From contig NZ_BCWM01000001.1 in assembly GCF_001592205.1 (NCBI RefSeq), positions 62,001 through 126,000 of the forward strand: 64,000 bases of DNA, given 5' to 3'. The stretch is from Brevundimonas vesicularis NBRC 12165. GTDB lineage: Bacteria > Pseudomonadota > Alphaproteobacteria > Caulobacterales > Caulobacteraceae. The notes under the pieces were generated by a model that had not been told where the DNA came from, made no database searches, and saw only the letters and a program-made list of their open reading frames with translations. How positions within the stretch are numbered: position 1 is the stretch's first letter; every line of letters starts with the position of its first letter. The position numbers and the translations under genes are program-made. Shown piece after piece: positions 35,622 through 44,136 of this stretch.

Positions 35622-36113
35622 TCAGACGATCGCGCCGACCAGCTTGGACAGTTCGGCCCGCTCGTTCAGGAGGGTCACCCCCCCGTCCTTGAACACCGCG
35701 CCCTCGGCCTGGGCCGATAAGCCGAAGCTGTCGGCCGCCAGCGCAACGCCGTCCGCGAAGGCGATGACCGTCAGACCGTTGGCGCGCGCCAGGTCGATCA
35801 GCGACCGCACGGCCGCCAACGACGCCTCATCCGTCGAGCCGCCCGGAACGACCAGACCCTTCAGACGGCCTTCGGCGATGTCCTTGGCCGTTGCGGTGGC
35901 CAGCACGGTCACGCCGCCGGCGATCAAACTGGCGTCGCCCGTCGAAATCGGGGCCAAGCCAACGCCTTCGGCCCGCAACGCGCCCTCCACGTCGCCCAAC
36001 TCGCCGAACGCCATGTCACGCCGCATCACCAGCCCCATGCGCAGACGGGTGGGAACAGGACGGTTGTAACCGGTGCGACGAGGGCCTGCGGAAGATTTGT
36101 TTTGAGCGAACAA
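35622..36113 (-). CDS. DJ-1/PfpI superfamily-like protein lacking the active Cys
   Basis: The 163-residue product resembles a shortened DJ-1/PfpI domain: LKGLVVPGGSTDEASL, then LTVIAFADGVALAADSFG, where the usual Cys nucleophile elbow (A-x-C-x-G) reads A-D-G. The lack of Cys suggests it is not a protease or glyoxalase but a binding or structural relative. The start is TTG with AGGAG six bases upstream. Related proteins are annotated as peptidases C56 without evidence. Confidence 0.6.
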   Translation of the reverse strand: MFAQNKSSAGPRRTGYNRPVPTRLRMGLVMRRDMAFGELGDVEGALRAEGVGLAPISTGDASLIAGGVTVLATATAKDIAEGRLKGLVVPGGSTDEASLAAVRSLIDLARANGLTVIAFADGVALAADSFGLSAQAEGAVFKDGGVTLLNERAELSKLVGAIV

Positions 36114-36392
36114 GACGTCTCCTAGAGATGTTTCAATACTGATCCAGATCCGACAAGCGACGCTGTCGAACCACCCACGCCGATGACCAGAAAAATGAAA
36201 ATCGACGGGTCCGACGCGTGTCGTCCCGCACTCTGGCTCATTTGTGGAATGCCGTCAGATATAGTGACGATCCCGGCCGGATCAACCTATCAGTTCAAAC
36301 GGACCGGCCCTACTAATCCTGAAAGCGGCGGCCCGCTTGCTCGCGATCCCGCCCGGCTCTAGACAGCCGCATCGACTGGACGACGGAATCGC

Positions 36393-37172
36393 ATGGCTTT
36401 CACCCGCACCTATGACGGCGACGAACCCGTTCGCGTGAACAAGTGGCTGGGCCAGACCGGCGTCTGTTCGCGGCGCGAGGCCGATACCCTGATCGCCAAT
36501 GGTCTGGTCTCCATCGATGGCGAGACGATCAGCGACGCCGGCCGAAAGATTCAACCGGGCGAAACCCTGACCCTGAACGACACCGCCCAGGCGGCCTTAG
36601 CGACGGGCATGACCCTGGTGCTGCACAAGCCGGTCGGCTACGTCTCGGGCCAGCCCGATCCCGGCAAGATCCCGGCCGTGCGACTGCTGAAGACGCCCAA
36701 TCGTATCGGCGAGGGTGAGACGCCTGCCCGCGACGCCTCCCTGCCCCCCATCGGTCGGCTGGATGAGGATTCGCGCGGCCTGTTGCTTCTGTCGTCGGAC
36801 GGCGTCGTCGCCAAGGCGGTGATCGGCCCGGCGTCCGAGCTGGACAAGGAATATCTGGTCGTCGTCGAAGGCCAGATCACCGAAGGCAAGCTCAGCAAGC
36901 TGCGCCACGGCCTGTCGCTGAACGACAAGCCCCTGAAGCCCGCCCGCGTCACCCAGATCGAACCGCAACGCCTTCGCTTCGTCCTGACCGAGGGCAAGTA
37001 TCGCCAGATCCGCCGCATGTGCGAACTGGTCGGGCTCGAGGTCGTGGATCTCTACCGCATCCGCATCGGCCCGCTGAAACTTGGCGACCTGCCCGAGGGT
37101 CGCTGGCGTCACCTGACCAATCAGGAACGCGCGATGCTGATCTCGGCCTCGACGACACCTCCAGCGCCCTAA
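36393..37172 (+). CDS. rRNA pseudouridine synthase (RsuA/RluB/RluF family)
   Basis: The 259-residue product has an N-terminal S4 RNA-binding domain (about 12-60, VRVNKWLGQTGVCSRREADTLIANGLV) and the pseudouridine synthase core with the catalytic Asp in GRLDEDSRGLLLL (Asp124). The final GKYRQIRRMCELVGLEVVDLYRIRIGPL block is typical of the RsuA/RluF branch, which modifies one rRNA uridine. The exact target cannot be read from the sequence; RluF-like is closest. It ends overlapping the convergent ATP12 gene by 4 bases. Confidence 0.9.
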   Translation: MAFTRTYDGDEPVRVNKWLGQTGVCSRREADTLIANGLVSIDGETISDAGRKIQPGETLTLNDTAQAALATGMTLVLHKPVGYVSGQPDPGKIPAVRLLKTPNRIGEGETPARDASLPPIGRLDEDSRGLLLLSSDGVVAKAVIGPASELDKEYLVVVEGQITEGKLSKLRHGLSLNDKPLKPARVTQIEPQRLRFVLTEGKYRQIRRMCELVGLEVVDLYRIRIGPLKLGDLPEGRWRHLTNQERAMLISASTTPPAP

Positions 37173-37933
37173 CCGAGCGCTCTGAACCACCGGTCCAGCA
37201 GTTGGGCCTCCTCACGGCGCGCCTCGGTGCGCTCGGCGGCCTCGGCGTCCACGCCCCACTGCTCTTCCTGAAACAGCTCGTCGATCCGCGACAGGTCGAA
37301 CGCCGCCCCGCCATCCAACGCCCCCTGCTCCACCGCCAAGGCCAACACGGCCGACCCCAGTAGAGGCACAGCCGTCGCCAGTCCGGTCAGGCGGAAGTCG
37401 TCCAGCGACAGGGCATGCGCCTTGACCCGCGCGATGGCGTCAGGCGACTGCGGCCGATGCACGATGCCTTCAACCGGCTCCAGCACCACACCCATCTCGC
37501 GCGCGGCCCAATCGCGCCAAGGCCCCCACTCCCGCGCCTGCCGTTCGACCAGCGGCGTCGGATGATCAGCCAGATAGCAGACCACGTCCGATCCGGCATA
37601 GGCGGCAATCTCGTCCGCGACCGGCTCGCGCGCCTGACCGATCCGGTCGATCGCGGTCGAGGCCAAGCGCGTCGCCGGCATAGTCGAGGGATCCAGAAAC
37701 TTGCCCTGCGCCGCCCATTCGTCGGCGACCAACTGCGCCGCAGACTGCGTCGGCAAGACCAGCGCCGCCTTGTCCGGTGTTTTCGGCGTGCGCCCATCCA
37801 ACAGCACGGCCCAGCCCCCGTCCGCATGCGGCCCGACTTCCGCCTCGGTCCAGAAGCGGGAGATGCGATCTTCTGTCTCGCGAAACCCTTTGCGAGCGGC
37901 GACCATGGGGTCGAGCGGCGGGATATGGCTCAT
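37169..37933 (-). CDS. ATP12-family ATP synthase F1 assembly chaperone
   Basis: The 254-residue product matches ATP12: ISRFWTEAEVGPHADGGWAVLLDGRTPKTPDKAALVLPT near the start, then VADEWAAQG and DVVCYLADHPTPLVERQAREWGPW. ATP12 binds the F1 alpha subunit during assembly in mitochondria, and alphaproteobacteria keep the gene. It shares 4 bases with the upstream RluC gene, the last gene of a crcB-rluC-ATP12 chain. Confidence 0.9.
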   Translation of the reverse strand: MSHIPPLDPMVAARKGFRETEDRISRFWTEAEVGPHADGGWAVLLDGRTPKTPDKAALVLPTQSAAQLVADEWAAQGKFLDPSTMPATRLASTAIDRIGQAREPVADEIAAYAGSDVVCYLADHPTPLVERQAREWGPWRDWAAREMGVVLEPVEGIVHRPQSPDAIARVKAHALSLDDFRLTGLATAVPLLGSAVLALAVEQGALDGGAAFDLSRIDELFQEEQWGVDAEAAERTEARREEAQLLDRWFRALG

Positions 37934-38955
37934 CGGAGTCTCTTCACACCCAGGAAGGGATCGTCTTCGGCCTCGTCCTCGGAGAAGCCGAAGTGGGCGA
38001 AGCCGGCTTTCATCTCGGGGCTCAAGGGGGCGGTGACTTTGAGAACGCCGCCGCGTGGGTGATCCAGTTCGATGCTGCGGGCATGCAGTTGCAGCTTCAG
38101 GGGGCCCGACAGTTCACGCGATTTCTCGTCGCCGTATTTCGGATCGCCCAGAATGGGGTGACCGATCCCCGCCATATGGGCGCGCAGCTGGTGCGTCCGT
38201 CCGGTGAAGGGGCGCAGGGCCATCCATGACGCCCGGTGCGAGGCGCGGCTGATGGTCGAGAAGGCCGTTTCGGCCGGTTCGGCGCGCGGATCCTTGCGCT
38301 CGGCTGGTCGCATCATCTCGAAATCGTTGATGCCGGTTTTCTTCAACGGCATGTCGATCTGGCCCGTATAGGGTTTCGGATTGCCGATGACGATGGCCCA
38401 GTAGGTCTTTTTGGCCTGCCGACGGGCAAAGGCGCCCGCCAGTCGCTTGGCCGCCTCCGGCCCCTTGCCCAGCAGCAGGACGCCCGAGGTGTCGCGGTCC
38501 AGCCGGTGGACCAGGCGCGGTCGCTCCAATCCCTCGCCCCAGGCCGACAGCAGACGGTCCACGTGACGGCTCGTCTTGGTCCCGCCCTGCACCGCCAGGC
38601 CATGCGGCTTGTTCAGAGCGATGACCATGTCGTCTTCATACAGCACCAGCGACTTGGCGAAGGCGATGTCCTTTTCGGACAGGGTGTGGGCGTCACCCGC
38701 CTGACGAGAGGTGTCGTCCGGGATCGGCGGCACGCGCACGGCGGCGCCGGCAGTCAGTCGGCCTTCGGGCTTGATGCGGGCCCCGTCCACGCGGATCTGG
38801 CCGCTGCGGGCCATCTTCTGCACTTGGATGTTGGACAGGTGCGGCCAGCGACGGCGGAACCAGCGATCCAGCCGGATGCCGTCCTCATCCTCGGCGACAT
38901 AGATCGTCAGGACTTCGCGTTTGGGCGCATCGGCTGCGGGCGGCTGATCGGTCAA
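37930..38955 (-). CDS. rluC: 23S rRNA pseudouridine synthase, RluC-type
   Basis: The 341-residue product has an N-terminal S4 domain (about 26-75, IRLDRWFRRRWPHLSNIQVQKMARSGQIRVDG) and the RluA-type core with catalytic Asp153 in LVHRLDRDTSGVLLLG. RluC modifies 23S rRNA uridines 955, 2504 and 2580 in E. coli. It overlaps both neighbours by 4 bases (crcB before, ATP12 after), so all three are one operon. The exact gene name rests on length and domain order. Confidence 0.88.
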   Translation of the reverse strand: MTDQPPAADAPKREVLTIYVAEDEDGIRLDRWFRRRWPHLSNIQVQKMARSGQIRVDGARIKPEGRLTAGAAVRVPPIPDDTSRQAGDAHTLSEKDIAFAKSLVLYEDDMVIALNKPHGLAVQGGTKTSRHVDRLLSAWGEGLERPRLVHRLDRDTSGVLLLGKGPEAAKRLAGAFARRQAKKTYWAIVIGNPKPYTGQIDMPLKKTGINDFEMMRPAERKDPRAEPAETAFSTISRASHRASWMALRPFTGRTHQLRAHMAGIGHPILGDPKYGDEKSRELSGPLKLQLHARSIELDHPRGGVLKVTAPLSPEMKAGFAHFGFSEDEAEDDPFLGVKRLR

Positions 38956-39347
38956 GCGGGAACTCCAAAGGCGCGGCGGGCAACCATCAGGCCGACGAAC
39001 AGGGCCGCGATAGCCAGAACCACCGAGCCGATCACATAGGCGGCGGCCAGGCCGATCTGGCGGCGCTCGATCATCTGCACCGCTTCCAGCGAATAGGACG
39101 AAAAGGTCGTGAACCCGCCCAACACGCCGACGGCGGCGAACAGGCGGACCATCTCCTGCTGCGCCCCGGCCCGGAACGCCAGCCAGCCGACGAGCAAACC
39201 CATCAGCAGACCGCCGGCGACATTGGCGGCGAAGGTGCCCACGGGCCAGCCGGCATTGGGCGCAAGCCGCCCGGCGGCGAGGCCGAGGCCATAGCGCGCC
39301 ATGGAGCCGATGGCCCCACCTGCTGCAACGAGAAGAAAACGTGTCAT
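38952..39347 (-). CDS. crcB: Fluoride efflux channel CrcB/FluC
   Basis: The 131-residue product has four predicted membrane helices and the family motifs GGAIGSMARYGLG, GTFAANVAGGLLMG and GGFTTFSSYSLE (about 79-90). It lowers cytosolic fluoride as a dual-topology dimer. The ATG at 39347 is chosen over an upstream start that adds 26 basic residues. No fluoride riboswitch fold could be recognised upstream. It overlaps rluC by 4 bases. Confidence 0.94.
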   Translation of the reverse strand: MTRFLLVAAGGAIGSMARYGLGLAAGRLAPNAGWPVGTFAANVAGGLLMGLLVGWLAFRAGAQQEMVRLFAAVGVLGGFTTFSSYSLEAVQMIERRQIGLAAAYVIGSVVLAIAALFVGLMVARRAFGVPA

Positions 39348-39387
39348 CGTGCGGCGATATATACGCCGCCCGCGCCGAAAGCGATGG

Positions 39388-39876
39388 TCAGCGCGGGATG
39401 GAGCTCTGCACCGAACGTGCGTCATAGGCGTTCGGACGATCGGGCTTCTGGCCGCGTCCCAGAACCACTTCCAGCGTTGTCGAGGTCGGCTGCGGTCCGC
39501 TGAAGTTCAGACCGACGCCCACGCCGACGCCGGACGCCGAATAGCCCCCATATCGGCTGCTGCCGCCGCCGATCGAGACGCTCGGGCTGACGCCGCCTGC
39601 GCCACCCGGCCGACCATCGGTCCAGCTCTGCGTCACCTCGAACCAGTCGTAACCTTGTTCGGTGGTCAGGTCGGCGGCGCGCACCAGCGCCCAATCGGCG
39701 ACACGGCCCGCCGCGCCGACGCCGTTGTAGGTGACACGATAGCGGTTGGATTCGATCCGCTGCTCGGAATACCCCTGCCCGTTCGGACCCATCTGGGCGC
39801 CATAGGGCGCCAAGCTGGCGCAGGCGGTCAGGGCCAGGGCGGAAAGGCCGGTCAGGGCGAGGGCGAGACGCTTCAT
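39388..39876 (-). CDS. CC0125/CC1285-type lipoprotein
   Basis: The 162-residue product starts with a lipoprotein signal (ALALTGLSALALTAC, lipobox Cys19). It then has the pattern GYSEQRIESNRYRVTYNGVG and ADWALVRAADLTTEQGYDWFEVTQSW, known from Caulobacter lipoproteins CC0125 and CC1285. A Gly/Ser-rich loop follows and a C-terminal strand SGPQPTSTTLEVVLG. Function unknown; likely outer-membrane anchored. It lies 40 bases upstream of crcB on the same strand. Confidence 0.85.
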   Translation of the reverse strand: MKRLALALTGLSALALTACASLAPYGAQMGPNGQGYSEQRIESNRYRVTYNGVGAAGRVADWALVRAADLTTEQGYDWFEVTQSWTDGRPGGAGGVSPSVSIGGGSSRYGGYSASGVGVGVGLNFSGPQPTSTTLEVVLGRGQKPDRPNAYDARSVQSSIPR

Positions 39877-39940
39877 CAGAGGTATCCTTTCAACGACATA
39901 GCGCCAAAACGCGCACGTCGTTCCCTGAGGCGCCCGCGCC

Positions 39941-40666
39941 CTAAAGACCCAGCGCCGTCCTCAGCTTCGCGAAATCTTCGGGCGCCGCCGCTTCAACCGT
40001 CGTCGTCCCGCCCACGGGATGCGGAAAGCTCAGTCTGGCGGCGTGCAGCATCAGACGCGGCGCAGGTCCAACGGGCGTGGTCAGAGCGCCGCCGTAACGC
40101 ACATCCCCGATCAACGGCCGACCGATATGGGCCATATGCACCCTCAACTGATGCATCCGCCCTGTCAGCGGCTCCAGCTCGACCACGGCCCCTTCCGGTC
40201 CCGCGGCGAGGGTCCGATAGCGGCTCTGCGACCCTTGCGCGCCCGGCGCGTCAAAGGCGACGACCCGCATATAGCTCTCGCGCCCGATCTCTTCGCGACG
40301 CAGCGGCGCGTCGATGGTCGCCGCCTTGGGCTCAGGCGCCTCCGACAGCAGGGCCAAATACTGTTTTCTGAAACGCCGCATCTGCAACGCCTTACCCAGA
40401 AAACTCGCCGCCGGCTTGGTCTTGGCCGCCAGGATCACGCCCGAGGTGTCTCGGTCCAGCCGGTGCACCAGTTCCGGCCGCTTGCCGTTGGACCGGGCGA
40501 ACGCCCACAGCAGATCGTCCAGTGTATGCGCCTTGATCCGCCCGCCCTGGCTGGACAGTCCCGGCGGCTTGGAAAAGGCGATGACGTGCGCATCCTCGTG
40601 GATCACCCACGACCGGACGGCGGCGATTTCGTCTTGGGATAGGGCGACGGGTTGGCGTTCGGACAT
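39941..40666 (-). CDS. RluA-family RNA pseudouridine synthase without S4 domain
   Basis: The 241-residue product has only the catalytic core: VIAFSKPPGLSSQGG, catalytic Asp71 in LVHRLDRDTSGVILAAKT, and LEPLTGRMHQLRVHMAHIGRPLIGDVRYGG. Lack of an S4 domain points to an RluA or RluE-like enzyme that acts on tRNA or rRNA. It follows rarA by 16 bases and is probably in its operon. Confidence 0.9.
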   Translation of the reverse strand: MSERQPVALSQDEIAAVRSWVIHEDAHVIAFSKPPGLSSQGGRIKAHTLDDLLWAFARSNGKRPELVHRLDRDTSGVILAAKTKPAASFLGKALQMRRFRKQYLALLSEAPEPKAATIDAPLRREEIGRESYMRVVAFDAPGAQGSQSRYRTLAAGPEGAVVELEPLTGRMHQLRVHMAHIGRPLIGDVRYGGALTTPVGPAPRLMLHAARLSFPHPVGGTTTVEAAAPEDFAKLRTALGL

Positions 40667-40682
40667 CGGGCGCTTCTAGAGG

Positions 40683-42011
40683 TCAGCCGCCCGCCGCGTC
40701 CACAGCGCCGTCCACCGCCATCCGCGCCCGCATCTCGGCCCAGCGTTCCAAACGCGCCTTGACCTTCTCCTCGTGCCCCTCGCCCTTGGGCTTGTAGAAG
40801 GTGCGGCGTTCCATTTCGTCTGGGAAGAAGTTCGCGCCCGAGAAGCCTTCGGGCGTATCGGGGTCGTATTGATAGCCCTTGCCGTAGCCCAGCGACTTCA
40901 TCAGCTTGGTCGGGGCGTTGCGGATATGGGCGGGGGGCATCAGCGAGCCCGTCTCATAGGCCGCCTTCTTTGCCGCCTTGAACGCCTCATAGACCCCGAC
41001 CGACTTGGGCGCCGTCGCCAAGTGGACCACCGCCTGCGCCAAGGCCAACTCCCCCTCGGGACTGCCCAGGAAGTCGTAGGTGTCCTTGGCTGCGTTGGCG
41101 ACCAGGATCGACAGCGGATCGGCCTCGCCGATGTCCTCGACCGCCATCCGCACGATCCGTCGCGCCAGATACAGCGGATCCTCCCCCCCGTTCAGCATGC
41201 GCGCCAGCCAATAGAGCGCCGCGTCAGGGTCGGATCCCCGAACCGATTTATGCAGGGCGGATATGAGGTTATAGTGTTCTTCTCGGCTCTTGTCGTAAGC
41301 GGGCGCCCGGCGTTGCAGCACGCCGGCCAGTCCCTGCACGTCCAGCTTTTCGCCCTCAGGCAGGTCGAACAGCACCTCCGACATGGTCAGCAGATACCGC
41401 CCGTCGCCGTCGGCCAGGGCCAGCATCGCCTGCCGGGCCTCCGGCGTCAGCGGCAGGGTCCGGTCCATATGCGTCTCGGCCCGGCTCAGCAGCTGATCCA
41501 ATGCCGCGTCGTCCAACCGCTTCAGCACATAGACCTGACTGCGCGACAGCAAGGCGCCGTTCAGCTCGAAGCTGGGGTTTTCCGTCGTGGCCCCGACCAG
41601 GGTCACGACGCCTGCCTCGACGAACGGCAAAAAGCCGTCCTGCTGGGCGCGGTTGAAGCGGTGGATCTCATCGACGAACAGCAGCGTGCTCCGTCCCGCA
41701 GCACGCCGCATCCGCGCCGCCTCGAACGCCTTCTTCAAGTCGGCGACGCCCGAAAACACCGCGCTGATCGCCTGATATTCATAGCCGGCCGCCTGCGCCA
41801 GCAGGCGCGCGATCGTGGTCTTGCCCGTCCCCGGCGGTCCCCACAGGATCATCGAGCCCAGCCGCCCGGCCTCAATCATGCGCCGGATCGGCCCGCCTGG
41901 CCCCAGCAGATGATCCTGCCCGACCACCTCGTCCAGCGTGCGCGGACGCAGGCGGTCGGCCAAGGGGGCGTCGGGGGGCAGAATGCCGGAGGCTTCAAAC
42001 AGGTCGCTCAT
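40683..42011 (-). CDS. rarA: Replication-associated recombination ATPase RarA (MgsA)
   Basis: The 442-residue AAA+ protein acts at stalled replication forks. Walker A GPPGTGKTT (58-66), Walker B LLFVDEIHRF (110-119), sensor 1 GATTENPSFELNGALLSRSQVY (about 139-160), and the C-terminal tetramer block RRAPAYDKSREEHYNLISALHKSVRGSDPDAALYWLARML. It stands next to an RluA-type gene, a common arrangement in Caulobacterales. Confidence 0.96.
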   Translation of the reverse strand: MSDLFEASGILPPDAPLADRLRPRTLDEVVGQDHLLGPGGPIRRMIEAGRLGSMILWGPPGTGKTTIARLLAQAAGYEYQAISAVFSGVADLKKAFEAARMRRAAGRSTLLFVDEIHRFNRAQQDGFLPFVEAGVVTLVGATTENPSFELNGALLSRSQVYVLKRLDDAALDQLLSRAETHMDRTLPLTPEARQAMLALADGDGRYLLTMSEVLFDLPEGEKLDVQGLAGVLQRRAPAYDKSREEHYNLISALHKSVRGSDPDAALYWLARMLNGGEDPLYLARRIVRMAVEDIGEADPLSILVANAAKDTYDFLGSPEGELALAQAVVHLATAPKSVGVYEAFKAAKKAAYETGSLMPPAHIRNAPTKLMKSLGYGKGYQYDPDTPEGFSGANFFPDEMERRTFYKPKGEGHEEKVKARLERWAEMRARMAVDGAVDAAGG

Positions 42012-42085
42012 GGGTGCGACCTATGTAGGCGTTCGCCAAAGGCTTTTCACGCGTTAGTATGGCGAACCGCCACGGAGACCGCCCC

Positions 42086-42508
42086 ATGACCGACGCCAAT
42101 CCGAACCAGGGTCCGACTTCTGGCGTGACGCCGCACCTGACCATCCCGTCGCGCGGGGCCTCTGCGGCGATCGATTTCTACATCATCGCCTTCGGCGCCG
42201 AGGTGTTGGACCGTCGACTGGCCGATGATGGCGAGCGACTGATGCACGCCCACCTGAGGATCAACAGCGCCAGCGTCATGTTGAAAGACGAGTTTCCGGA
42301 ATACGGCGGTTCCCAGGATGTCCGCCCAGCCGGCGTCACCCTGCATCTTCAGGTCGCCGATCCCGACGCCTGGTGGACGCGCGCCATGACTGTCGGCGGC
42401 GCTGAACCCGTCTTGGACATGGCCGATCAGTTCTGGGGCGACCGCTACGGCGTCCTGCGCGACCCCTTCGGCCACACCTGGTCGATCGGCGGGCCGACGA
42501 AGGCGTGA
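42086..42508 (+). CDS. VOC-superfamily (PhnB/glyoxalase-like) protein
   Basis: The 140-residue product has the two beta-alpha-beta repeats of the vicinal oxygen chelate fold: HLTIPSRGASAAIDFYIIAFGAEVLDRRLADDGERLMHAHLRI and a second half from VTLHLQVADPDAWW to GDRYGVLRDPFGHTWSI. PhnB-like proteins bind metals or small ligands, but the substrate is unknown. The ATG at 42086 (MTDANP) is preferred over 42059. Confidence 0.85.
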   Translation: MTDANPNQGPTSGVTPHLTIPSRGASAAIDFYIIAFGAEVLDRRLADDGERLMHAHLRINSASVMLKDEFPEYGGSQDVRPAGVTLHLQVADPDAWWTRAMTVGGAEPVLDMADQFWGDRYGVLRDPFGHTWSIGGPTKA

Positions 42509-42512
42509 CGAC

Positions 42513-43916
42513 CTATCTCAGCACGCCGCGGATCTGACGGCCGCCCCGGTTGACCACGACCTCCCACGGGCCGCGACCGGAACTGGCGGCCTCCACATCG
42601 CGGGCCGAGCCGATGGCGCGGCCATTGATGCTGACAATCAGGTCGTTCTGGCGGAAGCCCGCGCGCGCCGCATAGCCGCGGCCGGACACGCCGGTCACGA
42701 TGACGCCCGTCGCAAACGGATCGCCGCCCAGTCGGTCCGCCAGAGCAGGGCTGAGCGCCACGACCTCGGCGCCGGCGAAGGGGCCAGACTGGATCGTCAC
42801 CCCCTGCTTCGGATCAGCGTCGCCCGGCAGAGTCTGAACCCGCGCCGTCAAGGTCTGAGCCCGACCGTCGCGCAGGATGGACACCTGCACCTGATCGTTC
42901 GGATTGCGCGAGCCGACGCGGTAGTTCAGTCCGTTCTGGTCGTTGATCTCCTGACCATCGACGGCGGTGATGACGTCGCCCTGACGAATGCCGGCGCGCG
43001 CGGCCGGACCGTTTGCGTAGACGTCGGTGACGACCAGCCCCTGCGGTCGGCTCAGGCCCAGGCTGCCGGCGATGTCGCCGGTGACCGTATCGCCCTTCAC
43101 GCCCAGCCACGGCCGAACCACAGCCGTCGCGCCGCCCAGCGCGCTGTCGACGACCCGCTTGACCATGGCCGCCGGCACCGCGAACCCCACCCCGGCCGAG
43201 GAGCCCGAGCGCGAGAAGATGGCGGTGTTGATGCCGATCAGGTCGCCATCCATGTCCACCAGCGCCCCGCCCGAGTTGCCGGGATTGATGGCCGCATCGG
43301 TCTGGATGAAGGAGCCGCTGTCGGAAATGCCGGTCTCGGTCCGATTCAGGGCCGAGATGATGCCGTTCGTCACCGTCTGCCCTACGCCGAACGGATTGCC
43401 AATGGCCAGGACCAGATCGCCGACCTGCTGCTCTTCCTGATCGTCGATAGCCAGGACCGGCAGGCGGTCGCTGACGTTCTCCAGCCTCAGCACCGCGATG
43501 TCGCTGCGCTCGTCGGCCAGGATGACGGTGGCGGGAAACTCGCGCCGATCGTTCAGCACGACCTTGATCTGCTGGGCGCCGTCGATGACGTGGTTGTTGG
43601 TCACCACGATCCCGTCAGAACGGACGATAACGCCAGAACCGACCGATTCCGCCACCCGCGCCTGGGGAATGCCGCCGCCGAAGAATTGGAAGAAGGGATC
43701 GGCCTGCACCCGCTGCACGCTGCGCGCCGAGATATTGACCACAGCCGGCGCGGCGGATCGCACCACCGGTGCGAAGCTGGACTTCATCCCCGCCGCATCG
43801 GCCGGGGCGGTGCGCGTCGGCTGGGCGAACTCGCCCTCCTGCGCCCTGGAGTTCGAGGGATTGCCGCACGCCGACAGGGCGAAGGCGGCGGCGAGCACGA
43901 TCGATCGGGTCTTCAT
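42513..43916 (-). CDS. HtrA/DegP-family periplasmic serine protease
   Basis: The 467-residue product has a lipoprotein-like signal (VLAAAFALSAC, lipobox Cys17), a chymotrypsin-like domain with triad His109 (VVTNNHVIDG), Asp139 (RSDIAVLRL) and Ser215 (NPGNSGGAL), and two PDZ domains (about 280-365 and 380-460). It degrades or refolds misfolded envelope proteins. DegP or DegQ cannot be chosen safely. The ATG at 43916 is used; two upstream in-frame ATGs lie in a 15-bp tandem repeat. Confidence 0.92.
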   Translation of the reverse strand: MKTRSIVLAAAFALSACGNPSNSRAQEGEFAQPTRTAPADAAGMKSSFAPVVRSAAPAVVNISARSVQRVQADPFFQFFGGGIPQARVAESVGSGVIVRSDGIVVTNNHVIDGAQQIKVVLNDRREFPATVILADERSDIAVLRLENVSDRLPVLAIDDQEEQQVGDLVLAIGNPFGVGQTVTNGIISALNRTETGISDSGSFIQTDAAINPGNSGGALVDMDGDLIGINTAIFSRSGSSAGVGFAVPAAMVKRVVDSALGGATAVVRPWLGVKGDTVTGDIAGSLGLSRPQGLVVTDVYANGPAARAGIRQGDVITAVDGQEINDQNGLNYRVGSRNPNDQVQVSILRDGRAQTLTARVQTLPGDADPKQGVTIQSGPFAGAEVVALSPALADRLGGDPFATGVIVTGVSGRGYAARAGFRQNDLIVSINGRAIGSARDVEAASSGRGPWEVVVNRGGRQIRGVLR

Positions 43917-43946
43917 GGGCATCCGAGACTGGGGCATCCGAGACTG
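43917..43946. repeat. 15-bp perfect tandem repeat before the HtrA gene
   Basis: GGGCATCCGAGACTG occurs twice back to back. Each copy holds an ATG in frame with the HtrA gene on the minus strand, so the alternative N-terminus would read Q-S-R-M-P twice. Confidence 0.85.
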
Positions 43947-44136
43947 GCAAGCGTAAAGCGACGCCATTCCGCACCCGGTTTCGGGCCGGATCAAGGCGTG
44001 TGCGCGGCATCAACGGAAAAGCGGGACAGGCCGTTCCGCCCGGCGGCGAACGCAAGATTGTCAACGGCTTCGACCTTGACGCCTTGCACCCTGCGTCGGA
44101 CTGTCGCGGCTCCCCCAGTCGCCTGAAGAGTCCTCG

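Noticed and set aside
39348..39390. Fluoride riboswitch before crcB
   Set aside because: The short gap lacks the conserved elements; no credible fold was found.
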